Notes: generated from the sequence alone by a model not told the origin. 64,000 nt of DNA from Rhodobacterales bacterium (GCA_025362795.1 JANYFE010000014.1:1-64000), one strand, 5' to 3'. Positions 1 to 7,861 are shown, counted from the stretch's first letter. Program-made: numbers and translations.

Positions 1-98
1 AACCGCCGCCTTCTCGGCCCCATCGGATACATCCCACCCGCAGAAGCAGAGGAGGCGTGTCTCATGCAAACCTGAACTCACTTGATAGGGTCGCCTAA
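1..98 (+). pseudogene. 3' fragment of IS3-family transposase OrfB, frameshifted
   Basis: Frame 1 reads NRRLLGPIGYIPPAEAEEA, the conserved C-terminal signature of IS3-family OrfB (DDE integrase), then CLMQT and a stop at 73-75. The usual end of this family, roughly ANLNSLDRVA, is present but in another frame and closes at 96-98. Compared with the expected Tyr-Tyr codons there are two extra bases near 57-64. The C-terminus is therefore altered by a small insertion, which may or may not inactivate the enzyme because the catalytic DDE domain is outside the window. Only the last 25 to 32 codons are visible. Confidence 0.7.
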
Positions 99-139
99 TC
101 GTTGAACAAATCACCCTCCGGTAAACCCGGGGCGGTTCA
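1..139 (+). mobile_element. Right end of an IS3-family insertion sequence
   Basis: The first bases encode the C-terminus of an IS3-type OrfB transposase, and about 14 nt after its expected stop lies a GC-rich terminal repeat (about 113-139) whose complement starts TGAACCGCCCCGGG and continues to TTTACCGG, a form I recognise from IS3-group elements. The other end is outside the window, so element length and target duplication cannot be judged. The next gene (moaB) ends 45 nt beyond the repeat, so the insertion lies in the intergenic space downstream of moaB. Assignment to a subgroup (IS407/IS51-like) is inference. Confidence 0.75.
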
Positions 140-183
140 AAGCGATGGTTGCGGGCGATCCGCAGGGTGCGTGAATACACACC

Positions 184-711
184 TCACTTGCGCCGCTTGT
201 GTTCTTCCAGCCGGGGCATGATTTCGACGAAATTGCAGGGCTTGTGCCGGTAGTCCAGCTGGAACGCCAAAATCTCGTCCCAGGCATCCCGACAAGCACC
301 CGGGCTGCCGGGCAGCGCGAACAGATAGGTGCCGCCCGCCACGCCGCCACAGGCCCGCGACTGCACGGCGCTGGTGCCGATCTTGGCCATCGACACGGTG
401 GTGAACACGGTGCCAAACGCCTCGATCTCTTTTTCATAGACATCGCGGTGCGCCTCGACCGTCACGTCGCGCCCGGTCAGGCCGGTGCCGCCGGTGGTGA
501 GGATGACATCGATGGCGGGGTCCGCGATCCACCGTCGCAGGTGCCTGGCAATCGCCGCCCGGTCATCTTTCTCGATCCCCCGCGCCGCCAGCACATGTCC
601 GGCACCGGTCAGCCGTTCGACCATGGTATCGCCGGATTTGTCATCCGCCGCGGTGCGGGTGTCCGACACCGTCAGCACGGCGATCCGCACCGCCACAAAA
701 TGCCGCTCCAT
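184..711 (-). CDS. moaB: Molybdenum cofactor biosynthesis protein MoaB
   Basis: A 175-residue MogA/MoaB-type protein; the family binds molybdopterin and takes part in its adenylylation during Mo-cofactor synthesis in the cytosol. Visible signatures are TVSDTRT (residues 14-20), the TTGGTG loop (72-77) followed by Arg81-Asp82, and LPGSPGA near 133-139, all part of the molybdopterin-binding fold. The ATG at 711 is preferred over the GTG at 714 because a GAGG motif lies about 7 nt upstream. It follows the UDG gene by 16 nt and probably shares its transcript. Downstream is the end of an IS3-type element. No other molybdenum genes are in the window. Confidence 0.93.
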   Translation of the reverse strand: MERHFVAVRIAVLTVSDTRTAADDKSGDTMVERLTGAGHVLAARGIEKDDRAAIARHLRRWIADPAIDVILTTGGTGLTGRDVTVEAHRDVYEKEIEAFGTVFTTVSMAKIGTSAVQSRACGGVAGGTYLFALPGSPGACRDAWDEILAFQLDYRHKPCNFVEIMPRLEEHKRRK

Positions 712-727
712 CACGCCAACCTCACTT

Positions 728-1528
728 TCACCCCAGCCTCGCTTTCAATGTCAGCAAATCCGCCCAGGCCTCGCGCTTTTCAGCCGGGTTGCGCAGCAGC
801 CGCGCCGGATGCGCCATCGGCAGCACCGGCTTGCCCAGCGCGGTGGCCCAGGTGCCGCGCAACCGCAGGATTCCGGACTTGCCCAGCAGGCACAGGCAGG
901 CCGCATTGCCCGCAGCCACGATCACATCGGGGTTCACCAGCGCGATATGGCGTTCGACAAAGGGGCGCAGCATCGCAATCTCGCCCGGTTCGGGGTCGCG
1001 GTTCTGCGGCGGCCGCCACGGCAGGACGGTGGTGACATACAGCGCCGTGGCCGGGTCAGAACCGCGCCGCGACAGGCCGATTGCGGCGAACATCCGGTCC
1101 AGCATTTGCCCCGGCCGGCCGGCAAACGGCAGGCCTTCGGCGTCCTCGTCCCGATCAGGCGCCTCGCCCAGGATCAGCACCCGCGCCGCAGGATTGCCAT
1201 CGGCAAACACGGTATTTTTCGCGCCGCGCTTCAACTCGCACAGATCAAACGCCTCCAGAACCGCGCGCAGTTCCGCCAGCGAGCCTGCCCGCGCCGCCAG
1301 ATCCCGCGCCACGGCGACGGTATCCAGACCAGCGGTCGACGGTGTTACGACCGGAGCCGTCACGGCAGGTGCCGCAGCAGGCTGGGGTTTCAATGTATCG
1401 GGCAAGCCATAGCGGTCGACCGGCGCTTCGCCGACGATCTCTGTCACGCCCAGATCGACCTGCCAGTCGAGCGCCGCCAGCGCCGCGTGCCAGCCGTCCG
1501 GTCCCAGAATATCTGCATCGATTCCCAT
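728..1528 (-). CDS. Uracil-DNA glycosylase superfamily (family 4-like), Fe-S cysteines missing
   Basis: A 266-residue protein of the uracil-DNA glycosylase superfamily, which removes uracil from DNA to start base-excision repair. Motif 1 is GEAPDRDEDAEG (121-132) followed by PFAGRPG (134-140); motif 2 is HPARLLRNP (240-248). The first 90 residues are a poorly conserved Ala/Pro-rich extension. Family 4 enzymes normally hold a 4Fe-4S cluster with four cysteines, but here the CxxC pair is reduced to one Cys (97) and the RPP segment carries Trp171 where the family has Cys, so no cluster is expected. Cluster-lacking relatives are known in alphaproteobacteria. It is transcribed ahead of moaB; the regions are otherwise unrelated in function. 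Confidence 0.85.
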   Translation of the reverse strand: MGIDADILGPDGWHAALAALDWQVDLGVTEIVGEAPVDRYGLPDTLKPQPAAAPAVTAPVVTPSTAGLDTVAVARDLAARAGSLAELRAVLEAFDLCELKRGAKNTVFADGNPAARVLILGEAPDRDEDAEGLPFAGRPGQMLDRMFAAIGLSRRGSDPATALYVTTVLPWRPPQNRDPEPGEIAMLRPFVERHIALVNPDVIVAAGNAACLCLLGKSGILRLRGTWATALGKPVLPMAHPARLLRNPAEKREAWADLLTLKARLG

Positions 1529-1678
1529 CGCATCAGGGTATGCCCGCGTGTCCCAAGGGACAACCCGACTTGAAGGCGCGCCCGTCGCTTCCTATAAGCC
1601 TGCAGACCTTGCGCAAATCGGGCCGGAAAACCGGTTTCCACTTTTCCCTGATTTGCTTTGACCGCGACAGGAGCCGCC

Positions 1679-2641
1679 ATGACCTTCCGCGCCCGCCATC
1701 TGCTTGGGATCGAGCAACTTTCGCCAGATGAGATTGTCACCGTTCTTGATCTGGCCGACCGGTATGTCGATCTGAACCGCCGCACCGTCAAGCAGTCCGA
1801 TGTGCTGGCGGGTCTGACCCAGATCAACATGTTCTTCGAAAACTCGACTCGGACGCAAGCCAGTTTTGAACTGGCGGGCAAAAGGCTGGGTGCGGATGTG
1901 ATGAACATGTCAGTGGCGCAGTCGAGCGTGAAGAAGGGCGAGACGCTGATCGACACCGCGATGACGCTGAACGCGATGCGGCCCGACCTGCTGGTGGTGC
2001 GGCATCCGTCGTCGGGCGCGGTGAATTTGCTCGCGTCCAAGGTCAACTGCGCCGTGTTGAACGCAGGCGACGGGCGGCACGAACATCCGACGCAGGCTTT
2101 GCTGGACGCGCTGACGATCCGCCGGGCCAAGGGGCGGGCACAGCGGCTGACGGTGGCGATTTGTGGCGATATCGCGCACAGCCGCGTGGCCCGCAGCAAC
2201 CTGATCCTGCTGGGCAAGATGGAAAACCGGCTGCGGCTGATAGCACCCCCGACGTTGATGCCGCCCGGGGTCGAAGATTTTGGCTGCGAATTGTATGACG
2301 ACATGGAAAAGGGCCTGGAAGGCGCCGATGTTGTGATGATGCTGCGGTTGCAGAAAGAACGGATGGACGGCGGCTTTATCCCGAGTGAGCGGGAGTATTA
2401 CCACCGCTACGGGCTGGATGCCGAGAAGCTGTCGTTTGCCAAGCCGGATGCCATTGTCATGCACCCCGGCCCGATGAACCGCGGGGTCGAGATTGACGGC
2501 GAGTTGGCCGATGACATCAACCGTTCAGTTATTCAGGAGCAGGTCGAGATGGGCGTGGCAGTGCGCATGGCCTGCATGGACCTTCTGGCGCGGAACCTGC
2601 GGGCGGAACGGGGCCGCGCGGCGGTGGGGGTGATGGTGTGA
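1679..2641 (+). CDS. pyrB: Aspartate carbamoyltransferase, catalytic chain
   Basis: This 320-residue enzyme condenses carbamoyl phosphate and aspartate in the second step of pyrimidine synthesis. The carbamoyl-phosphate site FENSTRT is at 53-59, the mobile-loop lysines are at 85-86, HPTQALLD is at 136-143, and HPGPMNRG lies in the C-terminal half. The ATG at 1679 is chosen because CAGGAG precedes it by 6 nt; a TTG at 1658 gives a non-conserved extension. There is no pyrI regulatory chain. Downstream on the same strand is a dihydroorotase homologue lacking catalytic residues (4096-5364), the arrangement seen where dead DHOase supports the ATCase dodecamer. Confidence 0.97.
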   Translation: MTFRARHLLGIEQLSPDEIVTVLDLADRYVDLNRRTVKQSDVLAGLTQINMFFENSTRTQASFELAGKRLGADVMNMSVAQSSVKKGETLIDTAMTLNAMRPDLLVVRHPSSGAVNLLASKVNCAVLNAGDGRHEHPTQALLDALTIRRAKGRAQRLTVAICGDIAHSRVARSNLILLGKMENRLRLIAPPTLMPPGVEDFGCELYDDMEKGLEGADVVMMLRLQKERMDGGFIPSEREYYHRYGLDAEKLSFAKPDAIVMHPGPMNRGVEIDGELADDINRSVIQEQVEMGVAVRMACMDLLARNLRAERGRAAVGVMV

Positions 2642-2648
2642 CTGCGGC

Positions 2649-2700
2649 AGGGCGGGGTTCACCGTGCCGCCCTTTGCCAAGGCGGGGTGAACCCCGCCCT
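2649..2700. repeat. Perfect 15-bp inverted repeat (intergenic palindromic element)
   Basis: Arms AGGGCGGGGTTCACC and GGTGAACCCCGCCCT flank a 22-nt spacer that itself contains CCGCC/GGCGG, so the whole 52 nt can fold into one long hairpin. It begins 7 nt after the pyrB stop codon. There is no T-run on either strand, which speaks against a standard terminator. It resembles intergenic palindromes often seen between Rhodobacterales genes; whether it is a mobile REP-like unit needs a genome count. Confidence 0.8.
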
Positions 2701-2711
2701 ACGGTAGCCCC

Positions 2712-2816
2712 ATGAAGCGCCCGATGTCCGACGCGCGGATCGGAGGCATGGTCGCCACGGTGGCGCTGGTGGTGATTTTCGTCATCACCGGGTTGGTGGT
2801 GTGGTGGGGGGGCTGA
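2712..2816 (+). CDS. 34-residue single-span membrane peptide
   Basis: The ORF starts with ATG and encodes a basic head (MKRPMSDARIGG) followed by about 20 hydrophobic residues (VATVALVVIF, then VITGLVVWW), the layout of a single membrane span with a cytoplasmic N-terminus. The stop at 2814-2816 lies 2 nt before the likely GTG of the acetyltransferase, so the two could be translationally coupled. A ribosome-binding site is weak, and a second ATG at 2724 is possible. I do not recognise the family. Part of the sequence recurs in decayed form near 3371. It could be a real small protein or chance reading through GC-rich DNA. Confidence 0.5.
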   Translation: MKRPMSDARIGGMVATVALVVIFVITGLVVWWGG

Positions 2817-2818
2817 AG

Positions 2819-3349
2819 GTGCGGGCCAGGGATTCGGAAATTCTGATCCGTTTCGAAAGTCCTTTGGATATCGCAGCCATCCATGACCTGACCCGGCGCG
2901 CCTTTCTGGGCAAGACTTACAGTCAGGGCGACGAGCCCGACCTGATCAAGGCCTTGCGCGACAGCGGTGCGCTGACCCTGTCTCTGGTTGCGGTTCACGA
3001 GGGCGTGGTGGTCGGTCATGTTGCCTTTTCGCCCGCGATGGCCCTTGACGGCTCGGACGGCTGGTTCGCCCTTGGCCCGATCGCCGTCGATCCGCCTTGG
3101 CAGCGCCAAGGGATTGGCGGCCGGTTGATCAGGGCGGGGCTGGACCGGCTGACGGCGCTGCAGGCGAGCGGTTGCGTGCTGATCGGCGACACCGGCTACT
3201 ACCCCCGGCACGGCTTTGTCCCGCGGCCCGATCTGGCCCCGGCGGGAGAGCCGGCGGAACACTTCATGTTGATCAAGTTGGATCAACGGGCGGTGGACAC
3301 GGTTGTGTCCTTTCACCCCATCTTTCATGGATTGGTCGCCAAGCCATGA
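2819..3349 (+). CDS. GNAT family N-acetyltransferase (YhbS-like)
   Basis: This 176-residue protein has the GNAT fold, which transfers acetyl from acetyl-CoA to an amine. The acetyl-CoA pyrophosphate loop reads PWQRQGIGGRLI near residues 92-103, preceded by the beta-strand FALGPIAVDP. The later segment IGDTGYYPRHGFVP is typical of the YhbS/COG3153 branch. The substrate is unknown. The GTG at 2819 is preferred to an in-frame GTG at 2801 because it follows the small ORF stop by 2 nt. It sits inside the pyrB-pyrX stretch, with no evident link to pyrimidine synthesis. Confidence 0.85.
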   Translation: MRARDSEILIRFESPLDIAAIHDLTRRAFLGKTYSQGDEPDLIKALRDSGALTLSLVAVHEGVVVGHVAFSPAMALDGSDGWFALGPIAVDPPWQRQGIGGRLIRAGLDRLTALQASGCVLIGDTGYYPRHGFVPRPDLAPAGEPAEHFMLIKLDQRAVDTVVSFHPIFHGLVAKP

Positions 3350-3370
3350 CCCCGTCCTTTGCCAACGGCC

Positions 3371-3422
3371 GATGTCCGACGCAGGAAGCAGCGGCAGGGT
3401 CGCCACCGTGGTGAGCGTGGCT
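3371..3422 (+). repeat. Decayed partial copy of the 2723-2780 segment
   Basis: The 14 bases around the internal ATG of the small membrane ORF recur here exactly (GATGTCCGACGC plus flanks), and similarity continues for about 35 nt through GGTCGCCACCGTGG. In frame the copy reads MSDAGSSGRVATVVSV, compared with MSDARIGGMVATVALV upstream, but hydrophobicity is lost soon after, so no membrane peptide is encoded. It lies in the gap between the acetyltransferase and the PH-like gene. This suggests a local duplication that has drifted. Confidence 0.5.
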
Positions 3423-3538
3423 TGGCGGCGCACGGCCGCTTGCGCCATCACAGTTTCGTGCCACGCACAATTCTGCCGCGTTTTCGCCCCGTGTGCCACG
3501 TCCTGTGCCGTTGACACGCCCGATATCGGAGAACCGGC

Positions 3539-4099
3539 ATGACCCTGAGCCAGCACAGCGCCTTTCCCCAAACCACCGCCGCGCCAGAGTGGCAGACCGT
3601 CCTCGACCCCGCCGAGCCGTTGCTGTGGCAGGGCCGGCCCGGTGGCGGGCTGCAGTTTGGCCTTGGCCACGCCCTGCGGCTGATGCGCAGCGCCGTCATG
3701 CTGGGTCTGTTCGTCTATCTGGTGCACAGCGTCGGCTATGGCATTGCCAACAACCGCCGGGTGCAGGTCATTGTGGTGCTGGTTTTCTTTTTGCCGGTGC
3801 CGCTGGCCCTGATCAAATCCATGATCACCCGCCGGATGCAACGCTATGCGCTGACCCCAAGCCGGGCCATCATCGTGACCGGCCTTGGCCCGTTTGGCCG
3901 CAGCATCAAGTCGGTGCCGATCACCGCCGCCACACCGCTGACCCTGCTGCGCGGGCACAGGTCGAGCATCCTGTTTACCGAAACGCCGCACTGGTATACG
4001 GGGTTGATCATGCAGGCCCAAACCGCTGGATTCGAGCGGATCGCGGGGGCCGAAGCCGTGTTCGCCCTGATGCGACAAACCCAGAAAGGGGCGTCTTGA
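3539..4099 (+). CDS. Membrane protein with bacterial PH-like region
   Basis: A 186-residue membrane protein. After a soluble stretch carrying the WQGRP motif (30-34), common in bacterial PH-domain proteins, there are two predicted spans (about 51-70 and 75-94), then a basic TRRMQRYALTPSRAII segment typical of the PH-like beta domain (RY-LT--R). Function is unknown in this family. The stop codon overlaps the TTG start of the next gene by 3 nt, indicating tight coupling with pyrX and plsY. The start ATG at 3539 is preceded by GGAGAACCGGC, a reasonable ribosome site. Homologues beside pyrC in related genomes are my recollection, not shown here. Confidence 0.75.
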   Translation: MTLSQHSAFPQTTAAPEWQTVLDPAEPLLWQGRPGGGLQFGLGHALRLMRSAVMLGLFVYLVHSVGYGIANNRRVQVIVVLVFFLPVPLALIKSMITRRMQRYALTPSRAIIVTGLGPFGRSIKSVPITAATPLTLLRGHRSSILFTETPHWYTGLIMQAQTAGFERIAGAEAVFALMRQTQKGAS

Positions 4100-5364
4100 C
4101 CCTCCACCTTACCAACGCCCGCCTGATCGACCCCGAGGCGCTGACGGATGCCACAGGCTCGCTCACCATCGACAACGGCGTGATCGTTGCGATCAACGCC
4201 GCGGCCCCGAAATCTGCGACCCTCCTCGACTGCGGCGGCATGTGTCTGGCCCCCGGCATTGTCGACTGGGGGGTCAAGATCGGCGAGCCGGGGGAGCGGC
4301 ATCGGGAATCGTTTCGCTCGGCGGGATTGGCGGCGGCGGCGGGGGGGGTGACCACCATCGTTGCGCGGCCCGACACCAGCCCGGCGATCGACACGCCGGA
4401 AACGCTGGAGTTTGTCACGCGGCGCGCGGCGGAAAGCGTCGTCCGCATCCGCCACATGGCGGCGCTGACCAAAGGGCGGTTGGGCGACGAGATGACCGAG
4501 ATCGGCTTTCTGCGCGATGCAGGGGCGGTGGCGTTTACCGATGTGTTCCATGTCTCGACCAACACCAAGGCACTGGCCAGGGCGCTAAGCTATGCCCGTT
4601 CGCTGGGTGCGCTGATCGTCTGCCATCCGCAGGAACCGGGGCTTTCCGCAGGGGCCGCTGCCACCAATTCCAAATTCGCCAGCTTGCGGGGTCTGCCCGG
4701 TGTGTCGCCGATGGCCGAACGGATCGGGCTGGACCGCGACCTTGGCCTGATCGAGATGACCGGGGCGCGGTATCATGCCGACCAGATCACCACCGCCCGC
4801 AGCCTGCCCGCCTTGGAACGCGCCAAGGCCAATGGACTGGATGTGACGGCGGGGGTTTCGATCCATCACCTGACGCTGAACGAGTTGGACGTGGGCGATT
4901 ACCGCACGTTTTTCAAAATGACGCCGCCCTTGCGCAGCGAGGACGACCGGCTGGCCATGGTGCAGGCGGTGGCGGATGGGTTGATCGACGTCATTGCCAG
5001 CTTTCACACCCCTGCGGATGAGGAAAGCAAGCGCCTGCCGTTCGAGGAAGCCGCGTCAGGTGCCGTGGGGCTGCAAACCCTGCTGCCCGCGGCGATGCGG
5101 CTTTACCATGCCGGGGCGGTCAGCCTGCCGCAGTTGTTCCGCGCTCTGGCACTGAACCCCGCCAAGCGCCTTGGCCTGCCGCAGGGGCGGTTGGGCGAAG
5201 GGGCACCTGCAGATCTTGTGCTGTTCGACCCCGATGCGCCGTTTTTGCTGGACCGGTTCACGCTGAAATCCAAATCCAAGAACACGCCATTTGACGGGCA
5301 GCGGATGGAGGGTAAGGTGCTGGCAACCTGGGTGGGCGGCACTCAGGTGTTCCAAGCGGATTGA
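4096..5364 (+). CDS. pyrX: Non-catalytic dihydroorotase homologue (PyrX / PyrC' type)
   Basis: A 422-residue amidohydrolase-fold protein clearly related to class I dihydroorotase, but lacking its chemistry. The metal-binding HxH that should lie in PGIVD-HxH-REPG reads DWGVKIGEPG (57-66), and the catalytic Asp segment (normally TDHAPH) reads SFHTPA. Other family landmarks remain: AAAAGGVTTIV, ICHPQEP, KRLPFEEAASGAVGLQTLLP. In several bacteria such dead homologues assemble with aspartate carbamoyltransferase and support its structure, which fits the same-strand pyrB upstream. A working pyrC would then be elsewhere. The start is TTG at 4096, overlapping the previous stop, with GAAAGGGG 5-12 nt upstream. 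Confidence 0.88.
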   Translation: MTLHLTNARLIDPEALTDATGSLTIDNGVIVAINAAAPKSATLLDCGGMCLAPGIVDWGVKIGEPGERHRESFRSAGLAAAAGGVTTIVARPDTSPAIDTPETLEFVTRRAAESVVRIRHMAALTKGRLGDEMTEIGFLRDAGAVAFTDVFHVSTNTKALARALSYARSLGALIVCHPQEPGLSAGAAATNSKFASLRGLPGVSPMAERIGLDRDLGLIEMTGARYHADQITTARSLPALERAKANGLDVTAGVSIHHLTLNELDVGDYRTFFKMTPPLRSEDDRLAMVQAVADGLIDVIASFHTPADEESKRLPFEEAASGAVGLQTLLPAAMRLYHAGAVSLPQLFRALALNPAKRLGLPQGRLGEGAPADLVLFDPDAPFLLDRFTLKSKSKNTPFDGQRMEGKVLATWVGGTQVFQAD

Positions 5365-5366
5365 CC

Positions 5367-5978
5367 ATGCCTCAACTGACCACCGACCCCGTGATGCTGA
5401 CCCTGATTGCGACATTTGCCTATCTGCTGGGCTCGATCCCGTTTGGCATCGTCGTCACGCGCGCGATGGGGCTGGGCGATTTGCGGCAGATCGGGTCGGG
5501 CAACATCGGGGCCACCAATGTTCTGCGCACCGGCAACAAATCGGCTGCTGCGGCGACGCTGGTGCTGGACGGGGCCAAAGGGGCCGTTGCGGTGCTGATC
5601 GCCCGGGCTGTTGCGGGCGAGGATGCCGCGCAACTGGCGGCGCTGTGCGCGTTTCTGGGCCATCTTTACCCGATCTGGCTGCGCTTTCGCGGAGGCAAGG
5701 GGGTGGCGACATTTCTGGGCACGCTGCTGGCGCTGGATTGGCGGGTCGGGCTGGCGTGCTGCGCCACCTGGCTTTTAGCGGCGCTTTTGGCCCGTATTTC
5801 GTCGATGGCCGCGCTGACAGCGGCGGCGCTGAGCAGTTTGTGGCTTTTGGTGTTCCATCAGGGCCAGATGCTGCTGCTGACAGTGGTCCTGACGCTGCTG
5901 GTCTATATCCGGCACTGGGCCAATCTGGAGCGGATCAAGAACGGCACCGAACCGAAGATCGGTGCCTCGAAGGTTTAA
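5367..5978 (+). CDS. plsY: Acyl-phosphate:glycerol-3-phosphate acyltransferase PlsY
   Basis: This 203-residue integral membrane enzyme makes lysophosphatidic acid from acyl-phosphate and glycerol-3-phosphate, the first acylation in phospholipid synthesis. Family motifs are SIPFGIVV in the first span, GSGNIGATNVLRTG (the glycerol-3-phosphate loop), and RFRGGKGVAT. About five hydrophobic spans are visible. The start is the ATG at 5367, two nt after the pyrX stop, so it belongs to the same transcript. Its length is normal. The last codons contain an 8-bp inverted repeat (5943-5966, GGCACCGA/TCGGTGCC) that may help end transcription. Confidence 0.95.
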   Translation: MPQLTTDPVMLTLIATFAYLLGSIPFGIVVTRAMGLGDLRQIGSGNIGATNVLRTGNKSAAAATLVLDGAKGAVAVLIARAVAGEDAAQLAALCAFLGHLYPIWLRFRGGKGVATFLGTLLALDWRVGLACCATWLLAALLARISSMAALTAAALSSLWLLVFHQGQMLLLTVVLTLLVYIRHWANLERIKNGTEPKIGASKV

Positions 5979-6005
5979 GCCGCACCCTGCGATCCGGTTT
6001 TGGGA

Positions 6006-6251
6006 TCAGCGCCCGACAGCCAGCTTTTCGACCGCTTCGGCGGTGCGGCGGGTATTGTTGTAGACCCCCATGAACATGAAGAACGTCCCGGCAAAAATCA
6101 CCGCTTCCAGAACGCCGCCGACGGCGATCAGCAGCCCGAGATACTGGCCGTTGCCGACCGCAATCAGGCCAGCAACCACACTGCCGACCGCGATCAGCCC
6201 GGCAAACACCCACACAAGCACATCCAGCGATTTGATGATTGTCTCACGCAT
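6006..6251 (-). CDS. Small two-span membrane protein, unknown function
   Basis: This 81-residue protein has two strongly hydrophobic segments (about 11-32 and 37-63) separated by GNGQY, followed by a short charged tail (RRTAEAVEKLAVGR). No motif identifies a function. It is convergent with plsY and has no partner upstream, so it is probably monocistronic. The ATG at 6251 follows GAGGGAACTGGAC on its strand, a usable ribosome-binding site. Codon use is ordinary for the window. Similar small proteins are annotated as hypothetical in relatives. Confidence 0.65.
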   Translation of the reverse strand: MRETIIKSLDVLVWVFAGLIAVGSVVAGLIAVGNGQYLGLLIAVGGVLEAVIFAGTFFMFMGVYNNTRRTAEAVEKLAVGR

Positions 6252-6376
6252 GTCCAGTTCCCTCTGTGTGATTGCATCGCGCCGGGTCGATGACCTTGGG
6301 GCGCAAAGAGGCCGGTCTGTGCCGACCTGGCGCGACGCTGCCCGAGCCCGGGGCGTCCGTCAACGATTTTGCCGGA

Positions 6377-7723
6377 TTACAGGCTGGCGGCCTGATAAAT
6401 GTGGCGCAGATCACCAGCCCAAGCGCCGCGATACAGGTCGAGCCAGCGGTCGGCCTGCGTCTTTTCGCTAGCGAGGTTCTGCACGAGGGGGGCCAGCAAC
6501 CGTTCCTCGCCCAGACCACGCGCGATCAGCCCGGCATGCGACAGCCCGACGGCAGCGCGGGCGAGGTCGATCAGCCGGACGCCATCCGCCTCGGCCTGCA
6601 ACGCCGACACGGACGCCGCGACGCGCAAGCCTTCGCGGGTGGCCGCATCAAAGCCCTTGACCAGATCCCAGGCGGCATCCAGTGCGGTCTGGTCATACAT
6701 CAGCCCGACCCAGAACGCCGGCAGCGCGTCGATATGGGCCTGATCGCTGCAATCGGCGCCCCGCATCTCGATGTATTTCTTGACGCGGGCCTCGGGGAAT
6801 ACCGTCGTCATATGGTCGGCCCAGTCCGAAAGCGTGGGCTTTTCACCGGGCAGCGCGGGCAGCCGGCCTTTGAGGAAATCGCGGAACGACTGGCCCAAAG
6901 CATTGATATATTTGCCATCGCGGTAGACGAAATACATCGGCACATCCAGAACCCAGTCGACATAGGCCTGAAAGCCGAAGGTGCCCTCGAAGGCAAAGGG
7001 CAGCATGCCGGTGCGGGCATTGTCCAGCCCGCGCCAGATGCGCGAGCGCCAGGATTTGTGGCCGTTGACCTTGCCATCAAAGAAGGGGCTCGACGCGAAC
7101 AGCGCCGTCGCGACGGGCTGCAAGGCAATCGCCACCCGCAGCTTTTTGACCATGTCGGCCTCTGACGCGTAGTCGAGGTTCACCTGCACGGTGCAGGTCC
7201 GGTACATCATCTGGGTGCCATGGGTGCCGACGCGGCCCATGTAATCGGTCATCAGCCGGTAGCGGCCCTTGGGCATCACCGGCATGTCGCTGGCCGCCCA
7301 TTCGGGTGCGGCACCGATTCCCATGAACTTTATGCCCAGCGGATCGGCCAGCGCACGCACCTCGTCCAGATGGCTTTGCAGCTCTGCCGCCTCGTCCAGC
7401 ACGGAGACCAGCGGTGCGCCCGACAGTTCGAACTGGCCGCCCGGCTCCAGGCTGATGTTTGCGCCGTTGCGCGTCATGCCGATGATATTTTCGGACTCGC
7501 GCAGCGGGGTCCAGCCAAACCGCGTCTCCAGCCCGGCAAACAGCGCGGAAATCGAGCGGTCGCCGGCATAGGGCAAGGGTTTGCGGCTGTCGGTCAGCCA
7601 GCCGAACTTTTCATGTTCAGTGCCGATACGCCAGTCGGCGCGGGGTTTGTTGCCGGATTCCAGCAGTTCTGCCAGCTGCGCGAAATCTTCGATCTGGCCG
7701 CCACCGGACTGGGGAATGGACAT
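6377..7723 (-). CDS. gshA: Glutamate-cysteine ligase, class II (plant type)
   Basis: The 448-residue enzyme joins glutamate and cysteine with ATP, the first step of glutathione synthesis in the cytosol. Landmarks are the N-terminal RIGTEHEKFG (about 32-41), which carries the metal-binding Glu residues, NGANISLEPGGQFELSG (about 87-103), and the MYRTCTVQVNLDY segment. These mark the class shared by plants and alphaproteobacteria rather than the E. coli class I enzyme. AAAGGTTGCCCCC precedes the ATG at 7723. It is single, with about 138 nt free upstream that include a run of nine or more G at 7826-7836. gshB is not in the window. Confidence 0.96.
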   Translation of the reverse strand: MSIPQSGGGQIEDFAQLAELLESGNKPRADWRIGTEHEKFGWLTDSRKPLPYAGDRSISALFAGLETRFGWTPLRESENIIGMTRNGANISLEPGGQFELSGAPLVSVLDEAAELQSHLDEVRALADPLGIKFMGIGAAPEWAASDMPVMPKGRYRLMTDYMGRVGTHGTQMMYRTCTVQVNLDYASEADMVKKLRVAIALQPVATALFASSPFFDGKVNGHKSWRSRIWRGLDNARTGMLPFAFEGTFGFQAYVDWVLDVPMYFVYRDGKYINALGQSFRDFLKGRLPALPGEKPTLSDWADHMTTVFPEARVKKYIEMRGADCSDQAHIDALPAFWVGLMYDQTALDAAWDLVKGFDAATREGLRVAASVSALQAEADGVRLIDLARAAVGLSHAGLIARGLGEERLLAPLVQNLASEKTQADRWLDLYRGAWAGDLRHIYQAASL

Positions 7724-7861
7724 GGGGGCAACCTTTCAGCAAGGGGATTGGAGGCGCATACAGGTGTCTCGCCCAAGCGACCAAGTCAAGGCCACGGCGA
7801 AAAGATCACAAAACGTCATGGCGGGCGGGGGGGGGGAGGGCCGGTGCGGCACAGCGCGATG

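Noticed and set aside
2699-4078. 459-residue minus-strand reading
   Set aside because: It lies antisense to two well-supported genes; low-complexity His/Gln/Arg-rich sequence without domains marks it as a GC-driven shadow.
3493-4095. N-terminal extension of the dihydroorotase homologue
   Set aside because: It is the out-of-frame shadow of the PH-like membrane gene; homology begins at TTG 4096.
7824-7837. Long poly-G run before gshA
   Set aside because: Could be a phase-variable tract, but it is outside any coding start or promoter box and may be a sequencing artefact.
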